DNA from: Istiophorus platypterus
Lineage: Eukaryota; Chordata; Actinopteri; Istiophoriformes; Istiophoridae
Length of the DNA stretch: 64,000 nucleotides
NCBI GenBank assembly: GCA_016859345.1
Contig: CM029129.1
Span: forward strand, 14,070,866 to 14,134,865
Reading direction: 5' to 3'
Shown here one piece after another: positions 36,431-50,611 of the stretch (the first letter of the stretch is position 1; every line of letters begins with the position of its first letter). A program made the translations under genes and the position numbers. The notes beneath the pieces are model-generated. The model saw only the letters and a list, made by a program, of their open reading frames with translations, had not been told where the DNA came from and did not search any database.

Positions 36431-39400
36431 CATTTCTAGCTTGTCAAAGGATAAGGGGCTAAGTCAAGATTGCCTGGGGCTTGTGATTATTTGGGGTTGT
36501 TTTTCTTTTTTTTGGATATTGTGGATGGGTTGGTTGGGGTGCTTACATCAATAATAAACAAAAAATATTATCACACACAAACACAGAGGCTAATATGAAC
36601 CTTAAAACTCATATTTACTAGTGGATTGTGTACTGCTTCTGCACTGTTCAGTGCACTGTTTCTCTCAGTTCTTGGCTCCGGTGGCAAAGAGTATAGATAG
36701 TATATTATAGTTGATACAGTTATTCCATTAACCCTCCTTTTAACCCACAGTTGATCACACAGTTAATCAGCATGGTTAATCAGTTAAGAGCATGACTCAC
36801 TTCACAGTGTGTTCCAGTCTGTCCTTTCTGCTTTTCTGTCTCCACATGGATGTTTTATGACTATTATCTTTACTTATGACTTCCTGCTGGCACTGCTCTC
36901 TCTCCCCCCTCCCCTCTATCCTCCTCTCCCATCTTTGGGTACTTTGTTGTTATTCCATCAATCCGCCTCTCCAGTCAGTTTCTATGTTTTGCAAGTTGCT
37001 GCCATTTTCTGTAAATATGTCAATTTTTTCAGTTTGTTCTCTCAGTATCATCTGCTGTCGACTTCAACTCTCTCTTCACTTTTTTTTAAAATAGATAATG
37101 CTCTGCTGGCTATTCCTGTCCCCTGTCTTCCAGCTAAAGTGGAAGACAGTTTTCCTCTAAGTGTGCTTGTTTAGTGTTTAACTCAGTGGCTCTCTGTGAC
37201 ATTTTACAAACAACCTAAGGTGGCCTTGACACAGCCTCCAGCTGAGTCAAGGGCAGCTTGACAGGCACACTCTTCTGTAGCTAGCTACAGCTCCTCACCG
37301 TTCAAAGATCCCAGGATTATCTACAGTATTGCATTAGGCAAATATCTAAAAATGCTGCTTGTCCCTTTTGGTAAGCCCCAGGCTTTGTTAACGGGACGCG
37401 GCCACGGCCACGCCCACAAAAATGAAAGAAACAATAGATGCAAAAGCTGGTGGTCAACCTAGCCTCCAGAGACAATCGTCTGCTGCGACTACAAGACAAA
37501 TGCAAACAGGCAATATCAGATCAGAAGAATGATGCTCTGATATGTCAGGAGAGATATCGCTTCCACTTCTGTGTTGTTCTTATTGATGTCTATTTTTAGC
37601 TTTGATGAGCATGTGACTGGTTTAACTTTTCTCTGCCTCCTTTCTCAACAGTTATTGTTTGTATCTCTTGTCAGTACCAAGAGACCCAACTCTCTTTATA
37701 GCAACATATACAGATCTGTAATTGACTTTTATTCATTTTTAATTTTCCTTGTCTCTTTTTTTTATGCTGTGAGCCTGTTTCTTCTTTGTCAATCCTGTTT
37801 TATTATTGTCTTTATATTTTACTAGATTCTTCTTTACATTATTCTCTTTCCATCTCCTTTTTTTTCTCTTCACAAAGCTGTGCCTCCTTGACTTGTGCTT
37901 AGCAAACCATGGAGCAGCAGTGTGTGTAGATAGAGAACACAACCTGTAGTTGTAGAAAGATGGTTTAGAATAATTATCCTGGTAAGTTCTACCTTGCTTG
38001 AGTTCCTATAGTTCTATCAGGAAACAGATACTTGTGTAAACCAGTTCTGCTTTTCAATGCATCAATTATCAATCATACTTTTTTACCTCAACAGAGCACT
38101 CTTGTACTCAGATCAAAAGGTATTGAGTCGACTACAAAGGAGTGTCAGCCATGTTTACTGCACCTTTCCTTTAGAATTGACCTCTGTAATTTAATTAGAG
38201 CAAAGACAATCCATGTTGTCCGGCCTGCCTTGTAATTACAAGAGCTTATGATCCTGGAAGCGTCCCAGAGAGGAAATGTGTCAGCTTATATGGGTTGGAA
38301 AACAGCGGTCAATAACTCATCAGCAATGACGGAGCACAAATACAAACAGGCAGTCATCTGTGAACAGGAACACAGCTGCTCATCCTTTCACAGTGACACA
38401 GTTCTTACCTCCAAATGCAATTACACCGTCTCACACACACAAAACTGGACAGGCATGGCCACACATAAGCACCCACATGCAACCCTCATTCATACGCAGC
38501 TACTGTATGTACGCAGGAAATACACAAGCTTACAGACAGGAGTGAGATGTGAAATCTCATTTTCAAGAAATGTTTGGCAGCACTTAACAGACAAGGCAAA
38601 ACAACCAGTGGGCACTTGAGCCAGAAAACTGATTGAAGCTCACAGAAGTTCACCTAGAAAATCTGGACACTGCCAATTATCTCTGTCTTCAAAGTTTATC
38701 TGGAGTTCAGAAGCCTCTTAGCAAACGTATCTGCGGAATACACACAATGTTATGTAAAAACACCACAAATGTTCTGATGTGTGCTTTTTTTTTGGTATAG
38801 CAATTTAGTAAATACAACACAGTCACAAAATCTGCAGAACACACACATACTCCAAAAAGAAAAGGTGAAAACAAAGGTTTCTTTATGTGCTAGAGCATAG
38901 GTTAAATGAGTTGCATTTGTTCTGTGTTCTTCTGAAGAAAGACGGCGCACATCTTCACTTTCTGTGCTCTGTTGTCGCGCATTCACACCTCCTTTCCCAC
39001 CTTTTGAATTTGCACTTTAAGGTTGTTATATCAAGATCACATTTCCCGCAAATACTTTTGTTTTTGGTTTTCAAAGACAATTCCGTACACCCTATGGCTC
39101 TTTTGATGTTTGCTGTGAAGAAAAACAGGAAACACAGAAGGCAAACAACTAATAAACCACCATGATAATAGTTTGAATAATGTATGAACATTTCCAAACA
39201 TTTTCAGGCTCCCAAAATGTTAGGATTTGCTGGTTCTGTGTTTTAAATCCTTTCACTGCATATTTCTGTGGGCTGTTGGTCTGAAAAAATTCTTTGAAGA
39301 TCTCACTTTGGACCATGGGAATATTGTGAAAATAATTTTATCACTATTTTCTAGAATTTTTTGCACAGAGCAATTAAATGACTTCCTAATAGCACCAAAT

Positions 39401-40224
39401 GGTTCTCAATGACATATCACAGTCATTTTGTGACACAAACATTTAAATACAGGCTATATGAAACTCTACTACCACATATTGCAGCCAAATTTAAAATCTT
39501 GATCCCCTTGACTTGATCCATAATGATTTGAACACATCACTGGGATGCACCCAGAGCTAAAGAAAAACTGTCTGCTGACTAATCTCTCTCTGTTCTTCGT
39601 CCTTTTGCAGTAGCAGCTAAACCTTCTTTGAATAAGTTTCCTTGTCCTTCCTGTCTTGACAACAGAGCAGTCAGTTAGGGATACAGTCAGCTCTCATATA
39701 TATCCCGTGAGATGATCCTGTTCAAACATGACCAGTGCAGTACAGGCTGGCTGAGCTCTACAATTCAGGTCTGATAAGGGTAAAGGCTTCTTCTTTTGAG
39801 CAACAACAGTATAAAACAAAATTCTAATGGAGCACAACCCAACATTTTGAAACAGGTTATAAATCAGTGTGTTAGGTGTTCTTATCCTGTCTGTTTCATA
39901 CACAAGAGACATATAAATGAGGAAGGAACAAAGCACAACAAATATAACTACTTTCTGAATATTAATGGACCCCTGTCATATCTTGCCAGTCACTATTTGT
40001 CTTTCTACGTGTCTGTATCACACATTAGTTAATGTGTAACTGTCCCTGATTAGCCTATTGACACTCTGGTGAAATGTTCACTATTAGGATCATCAGAGGT
40101 CTTCGCTCTAATTCATGTGCCAAGACATAATGACGAATGCATATAAAAATTATTGCCCTTTTACCCTGAGCAATTCACAGGTAACTCAACAATAGAATTG
40201 GCTTTGACCCTAAATTATAGATAC
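36431..40224. other. Intergenic, no supported gene
   Basis: T-rich and C/T-rich open frames at 36809-37174 and 37571-37825 are pyrimidine-tract translations without domain content. The 123-codon frame at 38248-38619 has no splice context or recognisable motif. A few short simple repeats are present. Confidence 0.55.
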
Positions 40225-40398
40225 TGAACCCCAGAATTGCCCCTAATTTATCATCGGTGTGTGAGTGCATGAGTGTGTATAAAGAAAGCGCTGTAAGAGC
40301 AGAAAAAGCGCTGTATAAATATCTGTGAGTGTAGTGTAAAGCACTTTGCTAGGTCAATAAGACTAGAAAACGATATAGAAGTGCAATCTATTTACCAT
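40225..40398 (+). mobile_element. tRNA-type fish SINE fragment (tail half)
   Basis: The stretch actgaaccccagaattgccc, then atcggtgtgtgagtgcatga, agcgctgtataaat, tagtgtaaagcactttg and aagactagaaaacgatatag ends in 'gtgcaatctatttaccat'. This is the usual tail of a common percomorph SINE. The front half, with the promoter boxes, is not recognisable here, the reverse of the copy at 1350-1500. Confidence 0.7.
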
Positions 40399-42219
40399 AG
40401 GTGGGCTGCACTTTCAACACTTTCACTCTTTAGTTACGTATAAAAGGCAGGTTTTATGGTAAAAAAAATTCCAGTGGCTCCACATTACGTATTGTTTCCA
40501 CACCTGTACATTTTCTGCCCAGACTACTAATTCTATAAAATTACCTCAACAAATCTATTCATTTTAATTTTTTTCTTAGTTTTGCTAGATAGTGTGTGTG
40601 TGCTCTATATCACTTCATATTATTATCAGATCAAAAACTATAAATTAGTAAAGCGAAAAATCACTGCTTTAAAAGAGGATATGGCTCCAAATTCACTCTA
40701 GGTGGTAAAACTTAATCTAAGATGTGAGTTAAAAGACACTATTTTAATGTTATCTGAGCTGAGCACCAACTAATTACATCATCAATAAAAACACATTTAA
40801 ACTCATGCAAACGTTAACGCCTAGATTTTGCTGACTAAACACTTCATTACACTAATTTTGTTTACTAGCTTTGAAAAAAATTCAAAGAAAACACCATATT
40901 ATTTCTTTCAACTGCACTGTTAGTTTTTCAAGGCAATTTATCAAATGCCTGTATACTAGAACATATGAAGAGCTGTTTGAGCTGAAAAACATCACTGGTT
41001 GGTCACTGCCAAGAGCTGACCTCAGTGGGATCACAAAAAAGCATTTCTTTTTATATTCATCTTCTGCAGAAAACATAACTTAAAGTATAAGGCTGGTGTA
41101 ACAAATCCTATAAAAAATGACCAAAACCAAAAACAAACGTTAGACTTTCTAGGAATAATTTCCACTTCCAGATTGTCGGTTACACTCAGCCCTAAGCTCA
41201 ATGTTTCCTGAACATAAATCTCAAAAGCTACTCACAAGCATGCACTGTCATTTTTTTTAAAATGGCTAAACGATTTTCCTAAAACAACCAAGCACCGTTG
41301 TTTTTAACATATGTGACTCAAAAAAGAATAACGTACTTGTCAGAGATAGTTTCAGGCACAGATTAATACACATTTTGTGTGACAGTAGTTTTGGCAGCCG
41401 GATGGTTTGTCTAGGATTGACTAAAAAATAAACTGCCCATGATAACGGTAATGAAGACACATGTAACCAGGTGCAACGGTGAGGCTCACTGATCGGATTT
41501 TAATTGCTTTTGGAAAACAGTGGAACTATGGAATATTAGTAGACTTTACTATTTCTTTACTAAACATGGTGTCACTGTAATCAAAAATAAATTTGCTAAT
41601 TGTCTCTACAGAAATTGTTGCAATGTTAGAGATGTTCAGTTAAAAGGTCTTAATATTACAGACCTTTAAACAAAAATCAACGTATTACCTCAGATCACCG
41701 TTTCCTTCCATACTACAATAAAAGGAGAGGAAACCTGGAGAGACAAGCAATGTGAGCTGGTGTCTTCAAACCCATATTACTAGAAAATCATTCCATTGCT
41801 GGGAAGAGAGTAAGCTTCTCACAACAAAGAGTAAATACAGGTCTCATCTGCCTTGTCAGTGGGTGAATGATGAATGCAGTTCCCAGCCTGACTACCGATT
41901 TCTCTCCTCTGTTGGCTTCTTTGGGCCTTTAACAGAATTTACTGAATGATGTATGTCATAACTGTGTCACAACAATCCAAGCTCCCTCTTGGAGTGTTGT
42001 CAAGACAAGCTTATGCTGCGAGAACTCAGAGAAAGCAATTTAGTTATCAAAAGGCAAGGAGGATGGGGAACAAAGAATTCCCACAGATCAGAGATGTATC
42101 TGTAAATATTGTAAAACATACAAACAGACACAAAGATGGATGTAACTAATGCAAATCCGAGATGTCAAAAATTCAAGTGGAAATGCAACCAAGGAAAGAG
42201 CTAGAGATGGAGAGCCTTT
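40399..42219. other. Intergenic, no feature seen
   Basis: AT-rich sequence without a supported exon or a repeat that I can name. Confidence 0.55.
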
Positions 42220-42780
42220 GAATTTCTAAAGTGTCTCCATTAGTACGTGTGAGACACAGTCTACACAGATGTTGAAAAGATGTAAACCGTCTTTGTGTAA
42301 ATGCATGTGTGGGTTAGTGGGGCCCTACTTCACCTTCCAGTTAGTTCAGTAGGCTGCAATCATATTTCATGGTCACAATAACAACTTGAGTGTACAGGGT
42401 TCAGGCACAAAAACATCTTGGTTAGGTTAACAGAAGGGTCATGGCTTGGTTAAAATGACTAGTAGAGTAACATCGACTACTGGTTTGAGACGGGAAACAA
42501 ACTGCCGTCTCACTCTTAATGCGACAGCACCAATGTCACCCTTTTGCATTTCTTTTGCTACCATCATAACTTCTACAGTTATAATAAGTTGCTTGGACAG
42601 ACAACCTGTTGGGTCGTTTTTCAGGGGAGGACAGCGTTGCCAATATGCACATTCTGACCTGCAGGTATATGCAGTTTTCCCCTCCTGAAACATAATTATG
42701 GGGGTGATGACAACTGACAACAGCCACTAAATGGGATGATAACATTATGGGGCCTGTTAACATCTTGGGAGCGTGTTGGA
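42220..42780 (+). repeat. Dispersed fish repeat family R2, long copy
   Basis: It begins ttctaaagtgtctccattag and includes gtgtgagacacagtctac. It continues with ggttcaggcacaaaaacatc and ttggttaggttaacag, then ggtttgagacgggaaac and ataattatgggggtgatgac. I associate the middle phrase with a common teleost repeat. The first 80 bp recur at 43465-43560. Open frames in this block (42439-42763, both strands) are not gene candidates. Confidence 0.5.
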
Positions 42781-43464
42781 AGGGTTTGACATGATATTTT
42801 ATGAGTTTTTAAAAAATGAATGTTACAATGACTGTATTTCGGGAGGAAATCATTTTTGAAATGACTTTTTTTTACAACTGTGCATTGAAGTGTGTCTTCC
42901 TCAATATTTCTCCAGACAGACCCTCTGAGCAGTGTTGATTGACGTCCTTTGTTTTGCAACAGGGTCCCACATCACAGAGTTTCAGGGAAAAATCTGTCAT
43001 CATTAAACTGTAAAAGAAACAAATGGACAGTAACTTAGAATGATGGGACTCTTAAATGACGTTTTCAGAATCTTATTAACACCAAGTTATGTAAATAAGT
43101 ATTAATAAATATACATAAAAGGTATAATATCGTATTTTGGAGGGAGGGTGACTTGCTGCAAGACTTTCATCTAAATAAAGGTAAATGAACAAAGAAACTG
43201 TGATTCACATACGTATGTAGCTAAGTGTCACTTAAAATATAGAAATAAAATATGCAATGAATCCATATACTGAAAGTAGTGCTGCAATTAATGCTTGTAA
43301 TTAATGCTTGTAAATAGCTTGTTTCTCAACCAACAATCCAAAGCCTGAAGACTTTTAATTCAACATTAAGTAATGATGACGCACAGCAATACTTGACTGA
43401 ACACCTACAGATATTAAAAAAAAAAAAAAGTGAAGTGGAAAAGCAGCAAAGAAACCCAAAGGAT

Positions 43465-43560
43465 TTCCATTTTCTAAAGCACCTCAAACAGTGGTGTGAG
43501 ACACATTCTACTCAGATTTTGAAAAGATGCAAACTGCATCCATCTGCATAAAATTTAATC
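43465..43560 (+). repeat. Dispersed repeat family R2, short copy
   Basis: ttttctaaagcacctcaaac, then gtgtgagacacattctactc and gattttgaaaagatgcaaac align with 42222-42295 (ttctaaagtgtctcc, gtgtgagacacagtctac, ttgaaaagatgtaaac). Same orientation, about 1.25 kb apart; the remainder of the long copy is absent. Confidence 0.6.
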
Positions 43561-44909
43561 CAAACAAACCTCTGCCAGCAAACATTTTGAAAGTAGCTAC
43601 TCCTGGTTCCCTCAAAAACCCAGAGATTCTTTATTTTCAATGATGTAAAAGAGGCAAGAGCATCTGCCGGAAGCTGGAACAAGCAACTGTTTGAAATTTT
43701 TTGCTTTTTAATCAAAATATTAAAAATCATTGTTTTCTAATTTTCTGTTGATTGACTAATCTACTAACTGTTTCGGCGCTACTTACACGACATGAACTGT
43801 GTGCACGGTGCTAGAGCCTGAAGGTGTGAATTTTTGACAACAAAAACATCTAATTATAATCCTAACACATATGCACACACATAATTATAATGTGTTAAGG
43901 TTAGATTTCTGTATGAAAGCTGCTTACACAGTCACTCCACATCTAATGAGAAGATTCCAACATTCAAAAGTAAAGACGAGAATTTCTAATGAAGAGCTCA
44001 CACAAAGGCTGCTAATTACAATCAGCCTGTAACAATAACTATTAAACTGCAGATGAATACTATGGGAGCTAAGATTAGTTAATGAATGATACATTTCCTG
44101 AAAAGGGTAAATAATGGAGGTTTTTTTTGTTAAAAGAAAAAAGGAAAAAAGTACAAGATGGAGTGTTTGGGATGTTTTCCTTGTCTGTTGCAAGATTCTT
44201 GTGTGAAGCCTTGAAGGCAGATCTTTCAGGTTAACAAATCAGAGGTTCAAAGAAGTCATCTTCCTTTTTGTCAGCACCGGTATCCTTACAAGCTCAACCT
44301 TAATTGGCATATTGCTCTCATGGACAGAATTTCCACTGTATAAATTTAGATACCAATCCAAAGTCACAAGTCTCCTGAGGTGTGTGAGGCACAGAGCTAC
44401 TTCCTCCATGCATTTAAAATGTGCACTGGGAGCAGGCCAAAATCAAATCTGAGCAAATTTTTCTGGGTCGGTTTATTTTCTACATAGAACCGTCGGCTGA
44501 AATCTGACAGAAGCAGTGTGATTGAGAGGTCTGTCAGGGACCATCCCTGGTCCGTGTCAAAATCCCCTGCACTTGCCCAATACTCAGAATCCCTCACCTC
44601 CCTCCAATCAAGCCAACTATCTTCCTCCGTCCCTCTCCACCCTCTCATCTCTTCTTTATATTTTTGATCTACATTCTCTTTGTGTCTGACCCTCACTCTG
44701 ATCCTTCACTTTCCCTTTAAATGGCATTTTTCTGTTTCCGCTTGCGTCCCTCTCTCTGTTGAGGTGGCAAGCTTGTGCGGGGCCAAGAGATCTGGAGAGG
44801 ACGGGGAGAGAGTGAGGGCGAAAAGGGAGGGGGCTGATCTGAACTCACCGACTGACAACATGCTTCACTTGGTGCCTTGGTGGCACAGAGGACCTTGTTG
44901 TGTGCTAGG

Positions 44910-44910
<1 letters not shown>
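43561..44910. other. Intergenic, no feature seen
   Basis: No supported exon or named repeat. The minus-strand frame at 44397-44696 has no domain content. Confidence 0.5.

Positions 44911-44983
<73 letters not shown>
44911..44983. repeat. Compound microsatellite (TG)n(TCTG)n
   Basis: About 22 TG units (44911-44954) run directly into about seven TCTG units. Overlapping Thr/His or Cys/Val open frames on both strands are translations of the repeat. Confidence 0.95.
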
Positions 44984-47765
44984 GTTTGTGTGTGTACTTG
45001 TATGGATATACATTGTGAGGACCAGTTTGAGTCTGCGTGTGTGATTGTGTGTGTGCTCCTTGGCAATTGGCCTGAGCCACAGGGCCAAGTCTGCCTCTGT
45101 GCAGGTCTCTTTAGGGGTTCCCGACGTTTTTTGGCAGGTGAGCCCACATTGATGTCAAGAAATTACCACAGTGCTTAAATACTTAAAAGATTGTACATTC
45201 ACACAGTATTGGACACATTTGATTTCTCTGCCCGCTGCAGTTTCTCTCTTTATGTCTAATAATGATAGTAGTAGTGATTATTTTATCAGCTCGTTTAAAA
45301 AAGTGCCTTATATCACACAAGAAAGAGCAACAATGCAAAAAAAAAATTGGAAAAAAAAACACAAAGAAAACATAAAATAACATAAAACCAACAGAGAGAA
45401 ACTATATAAAAACATTATGAGACTAGTTATGACAAGTAGTGGAATGATTTCCTCAAAAAGAAAATGAGAAAGCTCTATATACATTTTATAAAATGATTGA
45501 TTGAGGACAGTCACATCATAAAATTTAAATTACTTTTAATGCAATCACATGGCAGTCCCTTAATAGGTGAAAGCACACGTCCCAAAACAGGCAAAGCAGG
45601 GTTGACTGAGTATTTAAACATATTACTTGCTATTTCTTTGGTATTAAAAGTGTAACTGATAGGAGAGACAAGGATACTCTCTGACAAAGATGGGACATAC
45701 CACAAAATTTAGCACAGAAAGCATCAGCACACAATAAAGCATGCGGAGTTGAAGCATCTTTAAGTTTTTCTCTCATTGTAACTTTGTCACTTAGACGAAG
45801 AAAACCTTTTGTGCTCTTTTGTCTTTTATCCCTCTTGTTCTGCTGCTTTTTGTTTAACTTATTAATTTATATTTGTAAATTGTACAAATGATGTGTCTCT
45901 TGGCCCAAGACACAAAGCTGACAACCTGCTGAGATGAATTGTTTGTAACAAGATATAAAGTACTGTAGGAGACAGTGCCAAGGAGATATCCTCTGCTCTC
46001 TCTGTACACATGTAGTTAGAGAATCAGCAATGTGTGGAGCAGCCTTATGTACGACCTTTATCCTTGTTCTTGAACATCGATTTTGTATCCTGAAGAAGAG
46101 AGCTTTTGAATTAATTTTCCTCACATCTAAAAACTTGAATTCCAGCAGACCTCAGGCCTGGTGCCTGTAATGAGCAGTAAGGTAACCTCTAATTTTTTCC
46201 ACTGCTAATAGAGACGTCATACATGCTGTTGCTTTATTAATGGAGATATGATCCTGACTTGACCTGACCCAAGATATTAGCTTTAGTGCTATTTAATATA
46301 TATATGGATGTAAATATGTGTATATTCTCTCCTATGATAAAACCATTAATAATTCTTTTGACTTCACTTTCCTAAGTTTCAGGTGATGCTGTGTTGCTTT
46401 TTTTAATTCTTTGAATTCAGTTTTATTGTACATTGTTTTGTAACTGTGAGAAATACAAAAAGAAAGAGAAACAAACCAGTAACAATTGATTTCTGGCTTG
46501 TGAGTAAGATTGTTTATCTCCATTTCTTTTATGTTCCACTCTGCATTACCACCCCCTTATTGTTTTTCCCTCATTACTCCATTCTACTCTCTTATACTCA
46601 TACATACACTCACCCACAAGTAAAAACACACTCCAGAGGGGCCAACGTCAATAAACACTCACAGATGTACATCTGTAAATGGTGGAATAGATGAAAACCG
46701 AATGAAATTTACACAGACTTGAGGTTTTAAGGTTACTGGTATAAAAATCTGCAAAGCTGCAGTGGTTAATCTTTGCTTTGATCTTAAACACAGCTTTGTT
46801 GTGCTGTTTTGTTTTTATGTGTGGCCCAGTTGCTTATTATAGAAGAGAGTTCAGTCTCTAAGATTAAAGCTGACGGAACTGTGAAAATTGAATGAAATCA
46901 CTGTGGACTTTGTAAGTTTATGCATCTCTGTTAAAATTACCACCGTGTGAGAAAATACTTGCAGTATTGTTTCCCAGAGTGCTGCAGGTCATCATCAATT
47001 ACAATCATTTACTTAATTAATGATGGTAAAAGCATAAAGTTGATATTTTTTATATTTGAATTTTTAAGTCTTATTTTTTTAAGTAGCTCATCCAATGACC
47101 TAAAATAATACATGTAACAGATAGTTAACAATTCACACGGAAAACTCGGTGAAATAACTTTTGTGAAATATTATTTAATGTAGCTGATAATATTTAGAAG
47201 TGCAATCTAAAGCCAGTTTTCTTATTAACTAGATCACAAACTGATCTTTAGCAGCTTGCCTCCCAGTATGACAAGGCTCATTACTCTTTGAGTCTTCCTG
47301 GATCCAGTCTACAAACACATGATCTATCTGTGGCCTTTTAAGAGGAAATGTCAAATCAGCACGTAGGATAAGGTCGGGAGAAGCACAGTCGATGGGGCAT
47401 AACTTCACACAGAGAGAAAAAAAGGTGCACCTGGTATTGATTCTTTAAAATTCAGGAGATGATAATTGGAAATATTATATATCACTTCACTAATATCAAG
47501 AAAATGTCACCAAGAAAGTTCTTAAAAACATGATAAACAAGGAAAAGTCAAATTAATCGACATTCATGTGCAGAATGGTCTGTCCATGAAATAAATAACT
47601 AAATAATAATAGAAGTTACTTACTCATATAGACAAGCAAAAGAAATTATGAAAAAAAGCTCATAATCCCTTTCTTTCATAATTTTCATTGATAATATAAA
47701 ATGTACAGCTACAGTTATTTTTTCATTTGCACGATTAATTACAGACAATCTTCTTTAGTAATTGT
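44984..47765. other. Intergenic, no feature seen
   Basis: AT-rich sequence with A-rich runs near 45338-45360 and no supported gene. Confidence 0.55.
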
Positions 47766-47809
47766 ATGTGTGTGTGTGTGTGTGTGTGTACATATATATA
47801 TATATATAT
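47766..47809. repeat. Compound microsatellite (TG)n(TA)n
   Basis: About 12 TG units are followed, after 'acat', by about nine AT units. Confidence 0.95.
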
Positions 47810-49038
47810 GTGTGATATGTTTGCATCCTCATCATGTTGGAAAATCCCTCTTCTGCCAAGCTTCTTGAGACTGGGAATTGTCTTTTCATTCAGTTTTTGG
47901 GTATACAAACGTTCATTCCCTGTGCCATCTATAAATATCTACTTCTCTCCACCTCTTTTTTTTCGGGGGGGCCAGCCCCTGCTCCTTCTGTTAATGGTAG
48001 TATGGCTCTTTCTTTACCTCCTGCTACAGCTGTATTTGACCTTACATTCACATTTCTACTGATACTCTTATAACCTCTCCCATCTTTATAGTCTCACAAT
48101 CTGATTTCTTACTTGTTTAGGCAATTCCTTACCAAGTGGGGCCATGTTGCAGTGGACAGAACACAGGCCAAGATCAGAGGAAGCTTTGGTGTTCGCAGGT
48201 TATTTTAAAACCTTGTTCATGCAATTAGCCTTGATTGGAAATCGCAAGTGCAAATAATAATATCAACGTACAATGATACAATTTTGAATGTATACTTTCT
48301 ATATTGTATGTATTTATGTATTTGTCCATACAGATTCTGAAAATTAAAATACCCAGTTAAGATATGATATATTTTTACTAGTGGAATAAAGTTATTTCAG
48401 CCTTTGCTCCTTCTTCCACCGATGGTTATGCAGCTCTGCTTTGTCTACGCCAAGCCCTATACATTCACATTTTTCCATTTAATTCTTTAATGTTGCCCTG
48501 AATAAAGCATCACACTTCAGTATGAAAGACAAAAAAAAGAAGTATCAGCGCTTCTTCAGCACTCTTTCATTTATCATAAGGAGCCTCAAAGGGAAATATA
48601 TATTACAGACAGAATGAGAGAGGAAACTGCTGCTGGTCCAACAGACAAGTTAAACCCCATTCAATCATATAAATGTCCCTATTTGTTTTTCCTCCCTCTT
48701 TCTCTTATACTGGTTCTCCCTCCATCTTCCTGCCTGCGTATCTTCGGTCTGTCTTTCTCACCTTTTCTTTTTCCATCTGTCTGTCTCCTCCTTTCTCATT
48801 TTTGTGGCCACACTGCTGTGTGGCTACACTTTCAAATGTATCCAAATTACAGAAAAAAAGCTTGTTGAGGTCCAATAGCCTGGAGTTGTGGAGCTTTCTC
48901 CTGAATTATGCTATTTGTTTTTCTCAATCCAAAAGGCCTGGTGGGCCTGCTTTCAACATTTTCACACATGTCCTGCAAAGGGAAGAGGAGAGGCAGAAAA
49001 AAGTGGAAGCTGGTGATGGTGGGGGGGGAGAATGTGCA

Positions 49039-49050
<12 letters not shown>
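47810..49050. other. Intergenic, no supported gene
   Basis: Pyrimidine-rich stretches near 48680-48810 create long open frames on the + strand (48673-49302 runs on into the TG tract). There is no domain content. Confidence 0.55.
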
Positions 49051-49125
<75 letters not shown>

Positions 49126-49155
49126 TGTATGTGTGTTTGTGTGTGTGTGTCTATG
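49051..49155. repeat. (GT)n microsatellite, long
   Basis: There are about 36 perfect GT units at 49051-49122, then interrupted GT up to about 49155. A G run (49020-49029) precedes it. Confidence 0.95.
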
Positions 49156-49930
49156 TCTGGTTCTGTGTGTGTGTATCATTGTGTTTTTATACTTACCAGG
49201 ACCAAACGTGCTCATAAAAATGGGAACAATGAGCTAAGTCCTTCAAACATGAAGACATTTTTGGCCAGTTATCACTTCTACAAAGAACTAAGCCAGGATT
49301 AGAAGAGTTTGGGTATGATTGCAAGACGGAAATAATCCCTGGTAGTTGCATTCATGTGTTTGACACTGACAGCACTAGAATGCTTCCAGTATCCATCTGC
49401 CATAGCTCAGCATTAAACACAATCCAAATTTTGAACTAAGAGATTATAAATTTGCAAACTGACTGCTGAAGGTTCACTCTAGGCCAAAATGAATTTTCTG
49501 CAGAACAAAGACTGTGGGTTGTAGGCTAAACTCCCCACAATGTAGTTGTTTTTGGGTATGAGCACAGTGACTAGTGATTCTTTCATCAAATATATCGCTA
49601 TTGAGTTCTGGGGTTTTTTTTAAACCTATACTTTCAGATTACACATTTGTATGACTGTATATTTATCCAGATTTCAGGGAAAAAAAGTTTTTCTTTTCCA
49701 AAAAAAACTTTCAAACCTTACTTTGAGGAAAATTAAAAAAAAAAAAATCATTTAACAAAAGCCAGACTTTTGTGTTAAATTTTTTCTTGGCAGCTGTAAC
49801 TTAGCCAAAGAATGATTTAAAATCAAAATATTCTGATCAAAGAATAAGTAAGTGGGAGGGTTAATCTGAAAAATATCATTTGTTACCAAAACACTACTGA
49901 GGTTTAATAACCAGACTTTTGTACTGTTTC
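49156..49930. other. Intergenic, no feature seen
   Basis: AT-rich sequence with A and T runs around 49613-49622 and 49735-49747. Confidence 0.55.
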
Positions 49931-49946
49931 CTGTGTGTGTGTGTCT

Positions 49947-49984
<38 letters not shown>
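49931..49984. repeat. (TG)n microsatellite, interrupted
   Basis: TG units with two interruptions (tctg near 49943, tttg near 49951), followed by a degenerate TG-rich stretch up to about 50000. Confidence 0.95.
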
Positions 49985-49985
<1 letters not shown>

Positions 49986-50611
49986 CATGTCTGTGTGTAA
50001 AGTGTCACAGTTCTGTTTGTGTATCTGGCTCTATGTGTGAGATATATTTATCTTTTTCTGTGTTTAGATGCATATGTGTGTTTGTAACAAGCAGATTGGC
50101 CATCTGGAGAACAAGGTGTTTATCTTGTTGACTGACCTGTGGCCTGGCAGTGAGCCTTGAAGGGGTATGAAAAGCACTTATAAAAGCCATACAAATACAT
50201 AACTTAACATTAATGATGTATTAAGTGCATCATGTACTTCATCAGCAAACAAACCAGCTGGCTCACTGGCATCCCAACTCTTTACTAGTTCATGACTAAA
50301 CCAATTTCTATATGGTACAGTGTTTTTTTGTCCCTAGCTTTTTATCTAACCTCGAGTTGAAATTGACTGAATAAATATGTTGAGTGTTATTAAATCTGAA
50401 TCTACCTAAAACTAAACATAGAAATTGTTGTCTCAAATAACAGTTATTGGATATATAGAATTGGAAAATATTTTTATTTCAGTTGGACTTCCTGAAATAG
50501 GGGTTATCTAAATTGACATTTGATAACTTTTCAGTTTGTAAAGTATTTTATTTCTGTAATCTTTTAGAAATCTTTCCAAACAAATTTACAGACACACCAG
50601 TTTGTAACGTA
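49985..50611. other. Intergenic, no feature seen
   Basis: AT-rich, with no supported exon or repeat. Confidence 0.5.

Noticed and set aside
44717..45178. Overlapping open frames across the TG/TCTG microsatellite
   Set aside because: Repeat translations; no conserved motif.
48673..49302. 209-codon open frame, the longest continuous one in the window
   Set aside because: Its centre is a translation of the (GT)n array (alternating Cys and Val) and the rest is pyrimidine-rich; no protein signature.
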